Position numbers and translations under genes: made by a program
In this document: positions 16,801 to 19,901 of the stretch, piece by piece
Layout: each line of letters begins with the position of its first letter
How positions within the stretch are numbered: the first letter of the stretch is position 1
Notes under the pieces: generated by a model
What the model saw: the letters and a program-made list of their open reading frames with translations, nothing else
The model's database searches: none
Told to the model about the DNA's origin: nothing
Source: an uncultured Ruminococcus sp.
Lineage (GTDB): Bacteria; Bacillota; Clostridia; Oscillospirales; CAG-272
DNA length: 19,901 bases
Direction of reading: 5' to 3'
Assembly: GCA_902783755.1 (NCBI GenBank)
Contig: CACZSC010000063.1
Location: forward strand, 1 to 19,901

Positions 16801-17034
16801 CATTATCTTCAGCAGCTCCATGCCGCTGAGTTTCGGCATCTGCAGATCGAGTAGGACTATGGACGGTTTGATCTCGCTCCTCAGGATGGCAAGAGCTTCC
16901 TCGCCGTCTGCCGCGAGGATCACCTCGTACTCGTCCGACAGGATATTTTCCAGCAGCACCCGGTTTATGTACTCGTCCTCTGCGACCAGCACCTTTCTTT
17001 TAATGTCCCGGAAGAATGGTTCGTTGTTCAGCAT
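13858..17034 (-). CDS. Bifunctional-type c-di-GMP protein: REC, degenerate GGDEF, EAL, membrane sensor, GGDEF
   Basis: 1058 residues. A receiver domain (14-130) has acidic E19/D20, phospho-site D63, T93 and K115. The next GGDEF-like domain (142-298) is degenerate, with DADTF for GGDEF. The EAL domain (305-560) looks catalytic: E344 in EAL, N403, E435, D465/D466, K486, E522 and Q542. A membrane helix (622-644), an outside region of about 185 mostly helical residues and a second helix (832-851) lead through a linker to an intact GGDEF domain (976-981 is IGGDEF). An RxxD product-inhibition site (R968-D971) sits five residues before that GGDEF. It should thus both break down and make c-di-GMP, with one phosphorylation input and one external input. 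The start is ATG 17034 (AAGGGG six bases upstream); the longer frame begins inside the promoter at 17080-17108. It is the first gene of the directon, 35 bases before the VYAGP gene. Confidence 0.93.
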   Translation of the reverse strand: MLNNEPFFRDIKRKVLVAEDEYINRVLLENILSDEYEVILAADGEEALAILRSEIKPSIVLLDLQMPKLSGMELLKIMGDDEELSRIPVLVQTSSQEHSDEIECLKLGAVDFIMKPYNPEVLKTRVKRVIELYEGIQTINLTERDGLSGLLTREFFYRYAGQEDELNPEADMDAYHVDINHFHLLNARYGKEYGDRVISKLGANIYSEMRMSDGMACRLDADTFLIYTPHRSDSYSEFLDRITANLSDETENIFIRMRMGVYPHVSKSIPLEQRFDRAKAASDQVRGSYTNNVGVFDETLHSREIDEEQLVEDFRAGIDQEQFRVFYQPKFNIKGKTPYLYSAEALVRWEHPERGMVSPGVFIPLFENNGLVRELDRYVWKAVAKQIRKWKDEYGWCMPVSVNVSRMDLFDPEILDVWKGILSEYSLDPKDFYLEITESAYTSDSEQVIESVAKLRELGLPAELDDFGTGYSSLSMLSTMPVDALKIDMEFVRNAFREGGSTSILQVIINIARHLNKPVIAEGVENEEQLQGLKKLGCDVVQGYYFSKPVEASVYGQFIEKRLEYDRANAEAAARLAADNSEHISPEKANRLITDSGEDGSGDELSEESRKIIKKGVNLKRFSIIIVAVAMVLAVALIAIDLTVNSKYVELDEASERYITAISAANDMESGSDYLTNRVRSFLVNGDIKYLKDFFNEVKVTKRRDNALEDIRKLLNTEDSKAYESLATALDYSNTLMEKEYLVIKLIVESGDYYPSDIPDDISGLELPAEYRGMSAEEMRAAATDLLFNDDYEEYKTLIKQNVKQCTESLVAESREALETSDSTMLKLLRWQTYLILLILVGVLAMIIFISTQIRRPLSRTVELMKNREAVPARGVEELRFVTETYNMVRDSNQRATEKLTYQALHDKLTGLYNRLGFENFKHSNDLSHVAILYVDVNKFKGINDTYGHDVGDRILQKVAAQLKEHFRDVDIISRIGGDEFVIIMTRVYSDLHTDIVIEKIENINNELKNTDDGLPPVSISVGVAFADRENPEGDIFKDADTALYRVKNSGGNGYSIF

Positions 17035-17079
17035 TTCGTGCCCCTTACATATATATTTACTACATAATTTTCCATATTT

Positions 17080-17108
17080 AGTATACACGAAAACTGCTGC
17101 CAAAACAA
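17080..17108 (-). promoter_or_regulatory. Sigma-A-type promoter of the seven-gene directon
   Basis: On the - strand, -35 TTGTTT (17108-17103) and -10 TATACT (17085-17080) with 17-base spacing. The expected start is near 17073, about 39 bases before ATG 17034. I saw no other convincing promoter between here and 7735, though internal ones cannot be excluded. Confidence 0.62.
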
Positions 17109-17130
17109 GGGTTTCCGGCTTAAAGGACCG

Positions 17131-17159
17131 TTGCGATTTTTCATCCGAAGTGGTACAAT
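17131..17159 (+). promoter_or_regulatory. Sigma-A-type promoter of the GH3 gene
   Basis: -35 TTGCGA (17131-17136) and -10 TACAAT (17154-17159) separated by 17 bases. Transcription would start near 17166, leaving a leader of about 33 bases with GAGG at 17189-17192. It is divergent from the promoter at 17080-17108, so the two could share one regulator-binding space. Confidence 0.65.
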
Positions 17160-17198
17160 CTTGTCAGAGAACAAAATACGAAAATTTCGAGGTTAATT

Positions 17199-19472
17199 AT
17201 GGACAGAATCAGGACCATCATAGGCAAAATGACCCTTGAGGAAAAGGCATCCATGTGTTCGGGAGGAGGCTGCTGGACCACCGAGGAGATAAAGCGTCTG
17301 GGCATACCGGAGATATGGCTCACAGACGGCCCCCACGGTCTGAGGAAACACATAGGACGTAAGGACAGCACCGGAGCCGACATATCGGAACTGGCGGTGA
17401 GCTTCCCCTCCGCCGTTGCAACGGCGTCATCGTTCAATACGGAGGTTGCCCGCAGGATAGGCGCGGAGATCGGCGAGGAATGTCTCCGTGAGAACGTCCA
17501 GGTCCTTCTCGGTCCCGGGGCCAACATCAAGAGGCATCCGCTGTGCGGGCGGAACTTTGAGTATTTTTCCGAGGATCCCCTTCTCGCCGGCGAGACAGCT
17601 GCGGCGTTCATAAACGGGCTCCAGGAAAAAGGCGTGGCAGCATGCGTCAAGCATTTCTGCGCCAACAACCAGGAGACCTGGAGGATGACCATATCGTCCG
17701 AAGTGGGCGAAAGGGCCCTCCGGGAGATCTACGCCGCCGTATTTGAGCGCATAGTCAAAAAGTCTAAGCCCTGGAGCATAATGGCGAGCTACAACCGGAT
17801 CAACGGCGTGTATGCGACCGAAAACAGGAAAACGATCCGCGAGATGCTCAGAAAAGAGTGGGGCTATGAAGGATGTGTCATAAGCGACTGGTGCGCTGTC
17901 CATTCTCGGGAAGAAGCAATAAAGGGAGGCACATGCCTCACCATGCCCGGAGCTTCGGGCACAGACCATGAGATAGTCGACGCGGTAAGGGCCGGGACAC
18001 TCTCCGAGGAACTGGTTGACGAAGCCGTCGAGTACATACTGAACCTCGTGTTCTGGGCAGATTCACACCGTCTGCCGGAACAGAAGCCCATAGATTTCAG
18101 TCACGGCCACGAAGTCGCGTACATGAGCGAGGTGGAGTCCGCTGTCCTTCTCAAGAACGACGGGCTGCTCCCTCTCGACCCGTCAAAGAGGATCGCATTC
18201 ATAGGCGACATGGCCGAGTTCCCGAGATACCAGGGCGGCGGATCCTCCATGGTCAACACCGAGAATTCAGTCTCAGCGCTCGCGGCTGTCAAAGGCTACT
18301 GCGACGTGACTTTCGCCAGGGGATACAACGGTCCCGAAGTGGACGATGATCTCATAGCAGAGGCAGTCAAGGCCGCGAAGACGGCAGACGTGGCTGTAGT
18401 GTTTGCCGGTCTTTCATCAATCACGGAAAACGAGGGCTTCGACAGGCCCGACATGGAACTCCCCGAAAACAACAATGCTCTTATCCGGGCCGTGGCGGCA
18501 GTCAACAGCAACACCGTCGTGGTTCTGCACACAGGCTCTCCCGTGACAGTGCCGTGGGAAGATGATGTCAGATCCATACTGCAGGTGTTCTACGGCGGCG
18601 AAGCCGTAGGCGAGGCCACATGCGACCTGCTTTTCGGCAGGCGCAACCCCTCCGGGCATCTCGCCGAGACCTGGCCCCTCAGGCTTGAGGACACGCCGGC
18701 ATACCTCACGTTCCCCGGCGACAGCGGTACGGCAAGATACATAGAGGACGTATATGTAGGCTACAGATATTACGAAACGAGAAAAATGCCCGTCAGGTAT
18801 CCCTTCGGGCACGGTCTTAGCTATACTGTTTTTGAATACTCCGATCTGAAGCTTGACAAAGAAAAGTTCGGCCCGGATGACGAAGTCGGAGTAAGTGTCA
18901 AGGTAAAGAACACAGGGAATATGGCAGGCTCCGCTGTCACCCAGCTTTACGTTTACGTGAACAAATGCCCGATAATGAGACCTTCAGTGGAACTCAGAGC
19001 CTTTGAGAAGACGGAGCTTCAGCCGGGCGAAGAGAAGGAACTGAAGTTCACGCTCACGAAGAGAGACTTCTCATACTGGGACACGAAGCACGGATGCTTC
19101 AGGATGCCCAGAGGAAAATACGAGATCAGGATCGGATCGAGCGTGCGTGACATCGCCCTGTCTGCCACCATCGAGGCGGAAGACGAGATCATACCGGAAA
19201 ACATGAGATACGACATCATGTCGCTGATGGAAGACGTCCTGAAGCATCCTCTCGGAAAGGAATTCTTCAGCACCAGGAGCGATGAGATCACCGACGGCCT
19301 GCTCAGAAGCGGCATCGCCGGCCACAACAAGGGCCGCACGCCAACAAAAGAAGAGCTTCTGGAAATGGCAGAAGCTCTCTACAGTCAGCCTTTGCTGGTA
19401 GTCGGGATGTATCTTCCCTACACGACCGACGAGGAGATCGCGGAACTTATCGACAGGATGAACGGTAAATAA
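17199..19472 (+). CDS. Glycoside hydrolase family 3 beta-glycosidase
   Basis: 757 residues with the classical three-part GH3 layout. The N-terminal barrel (about 1-290) has LTDGPHGL (41-48), KHF (151-153) and the nucleophile D230 in VISDW. The second domain (about 305-510) carries ENEGFDRPDMELP (410-422); E412 is the likely acid/base. YPFGHGLSYT (534-543) opens the fibronectin-III-like domain (about 545-655). A further stretch of about 100 residues to the C-terminus, helical in appearance, goes beyond the usual end. There is no signal peptide, so it probably acts inside the cell on imported oligosaccharides; beta-glucosidase is most likely, but xylosidase or related activity cannot be separated here. 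GAGG (17189-17192) lies six bases before ATG, with its own promoter at 17131-17159. It appears to be monocistronic. Confidence 0.93.
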   Translation: MDRIRTIIGKMTLEEKASMCSGGGCWTTEEIKRLGIPEIWLTDGPHGLRKHIGRKDSTGADISELAVSFPSAVATASSFNTEVARRIGAEIGEECLRENVQVLLGPGANIKRHPLCGRNFEYFSEDPLLAGETAAAFINGLQEKGVAACVKHFCANNQETWRMTISSEVGERALREIYAAVFERIVKKSKPWSIMASYNRINGVYATENRKTIREMLRKEWGYEGCVISDWCAVHSREEAIKGGTCLTMPGASGTDHEIVDAVRAGTLSEELVDEAVEYILNLVFWADSHRLPEQKPIDFSHGHEVAYMSEVESAVLLKNDGLLPLDPSKRIAFIGDMAEFPRYQGGGSSMVNTENSVSALAAVKGYCDVTFARGYNGPEVDDDLIAEAVKAAKTADVAVVFAGLSSITENEGFDRPDMELPENNNALIRAVAAVNSNTVVVLHTGSPVTVPWEDDVRSILQVFYGGEAVGEATCDLLFGRRNPSGHLAETWPLRLEDTPAYLTFPGDSGTARYIEDVYVGYRYYETRKMPVRYPFGHGLSYTVFEYSDLKLDKEKFGPDDEVGVSVKVKNTGNMAGSAVTQLYVYVNKCPIMRPSVELRAFEKTELQPGEEKELKFTLTKRDFSYWDTKHGCFRMPRGKYEIRIGSSVRDIALSATIEAEDEIIPENMRYDIMSLMEDVLKHPLGKEFFSTRSDEITDGLLRSGIAGHNKGRTPTKEELLEMAEALYSQPLLVVGMYLPYTTDEEIAELIDRMNGK

Positions 19473-19484
19473 GGGGGCTTCCCA

Positions 19485-19602
19485 AGTTGCACCATGTCTC
19501 CCATCACCATGAGGAGCTGGAGACTTCCGCAACTGTGGACCCGAACTTTTAGCACATATACGCAAGATCGTCATGGCAGGTGAGGACTGGCTTCTCCCTG
19601 CC
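19485..19602. other. Structured intergenic region between convergent genes
   Basis: Two inverted repeats. The first pairs AGTTGC (19485-19490) with GCAACT (19529-19534), enclosing GTCTCC (19496-19501) and GGAGAC (19519-19524). The second pairs GGCAGG (19575-19580) with CCTGCC (19597-19602) and continues with GAG/CTC. Neither has a proper T-run, only TTCTTCT after the second, so they are at best weak terminators. No ORF with a ribosome site was seen in 19473-19634. Confidence 0.5.
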
Positions 19603-19634
19603 TGACTTCTTCTGCCCGTCAGAGAAACGTGTGG

Positions 19635-19901
19635 TCAGCCCTCGAAAACGGCACTGACAGCACTGGGTGAAAGCACGCTGCGGTAGAGTGCCCCGTACAA
19701 ATTCGAGAGTCCTCCTGTCGCCATGCCGATTATGCTGAACACCAGCGCGATGATTCCAAGTACTCGGCCCACCTTTGCGATACCCGTCAGACACCCGAGC
19801 TCCCTTGCAAGTCTGCCTGATTTTACGAGGGCCATGATGGCAAAGACGAGCGCCACCACGGACAGAAAAGACAGGACAGTGAATATTGTGTTCAAAAGTC
19901 C
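19635..19901 (-). CDS. Small membrane protein, 5' end beyond the window
   Basis: 89 codons are visible. The frame is open to the window edge, and the first possible initiator seen (TTG at 19895) has no visible ribosome site, so the true start probably lies outside. Two hydrophobic helices, FTVLSFLSVVALVFAIMALV and VLGIIALVFSIIGMATGG, flank a basic loop (KSGRLARELG...AKVGR). This is similar in layout to DUF4190 or CD225-type small membrane proteins, but too little is visible to name a family. A short tail follows the second helix. The stop is TGA at 19637-19635, convergent with the GH3 gene. Confidence 0.6.
   Translation of the reverse strand, partial: GLLNTIFTVLSFLSVVALVFAIMALVKSGRLARELGCLTGIAKVGRVLGIIALVFSIIGMATGGLSNLYGALYRSVLSPSAVSAVFEG

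Noticed and set aside
17035..17103. Longer N-terminus for the c-di-GMP protein (23 extra residues)
   Set aside because: The extra codons cover the -35/-10 promoter at 17080-17108 and the leader, whereas ATG 17034 has an AAGGGG site at normal distance and leads straight into the receiver domain.

Overview
The window reads as chromosomal DNA of a strictly anaerobic, Gram-positive-type gut or rumen Clostridia bacterium, possibly an uncultured Oscillospiraceae- or Christensenellales-like lineage (inference). The reasons are an oxygen-sensitive glycyl radical enzyme with its activase, a second radical SAM enzyme, a surface protein anchored by SLH domains, solute-binding lipoproteins, a C69 dipeptidase, moderately high GC, strong Shine-Dalgarno sites (GGAGG, AAAGGAGGT) and common ATA isoleucine codons. 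I saw no transposase, phage gene, tRNA, rRNA or CRISPR array.

Layout. (1) 1-1748, + strand: the last 25 codons of one solute-binding lipoprotein gene, then a complete tandem paralogue closed by a terminator. (2) 4120-1758, - strand: a compact operon of SRAP (YedK/HMCES-like DNA-protein crosslink protein), ThpR 2',3'-cyclic phosphodiesterase, a histidine-phosphatase-like protein with an altered RHG motif, and a YgjV-like membrane protein. Three of the junctions overlap or nearly touch. (3) 4201-7716, + strand, divergent from (2): a C69 dipeptidase and an SLH-anchored surface protein with two pilin-like repeats, ending in a strong terminator. (4) 17034-7735, - strand: a tightly packed seven-gene directon. 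In transcription order these are a REC/EAL/GGDEF c-di-GMP protein, a zinc-ribbon protein carrying six VYAGP motifs, a radical SAM-SPASM enzyme, a HAD phosphatase, a small lipoprotein, a divergent glycyl radical enzyme and its activase. (5) 17131-19472, + strand, divergent from (4): a cytoplasmic GH3 glycosidase. (6) The edge: a structured intergenic stretch and the 3' part of a small membrane-protein gene on the - strand.

The part most worth attention is region 4. The zinc-ribbon protein repeats VYAG-P-x-x-F/M six times, four of them in an array with a period near 20 residues. Its 3' end overlaps the start of a radical SAM-SPASM gene, a family that includes many peptide and protein modifying enzymes. 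An enzyme acting on a multi-site protein substrate is a reasonable hypothesis, with a short binding motif as the main alternative. There is no leader-binding (RRE) domain, protease or exporter beside it, so a classical exported RiPP is not established. The remaining genes form two further pairs, HAD/lipoprotein and GRE/activase, which may be functionally separate despite sharing the transcription unit.

Several starts given here are downstream of the longest open frame, chosen from Shine-Dalgarno spacing, ATGA overlaps, promoter position or family N-termini. Each reason is stated in its entry.
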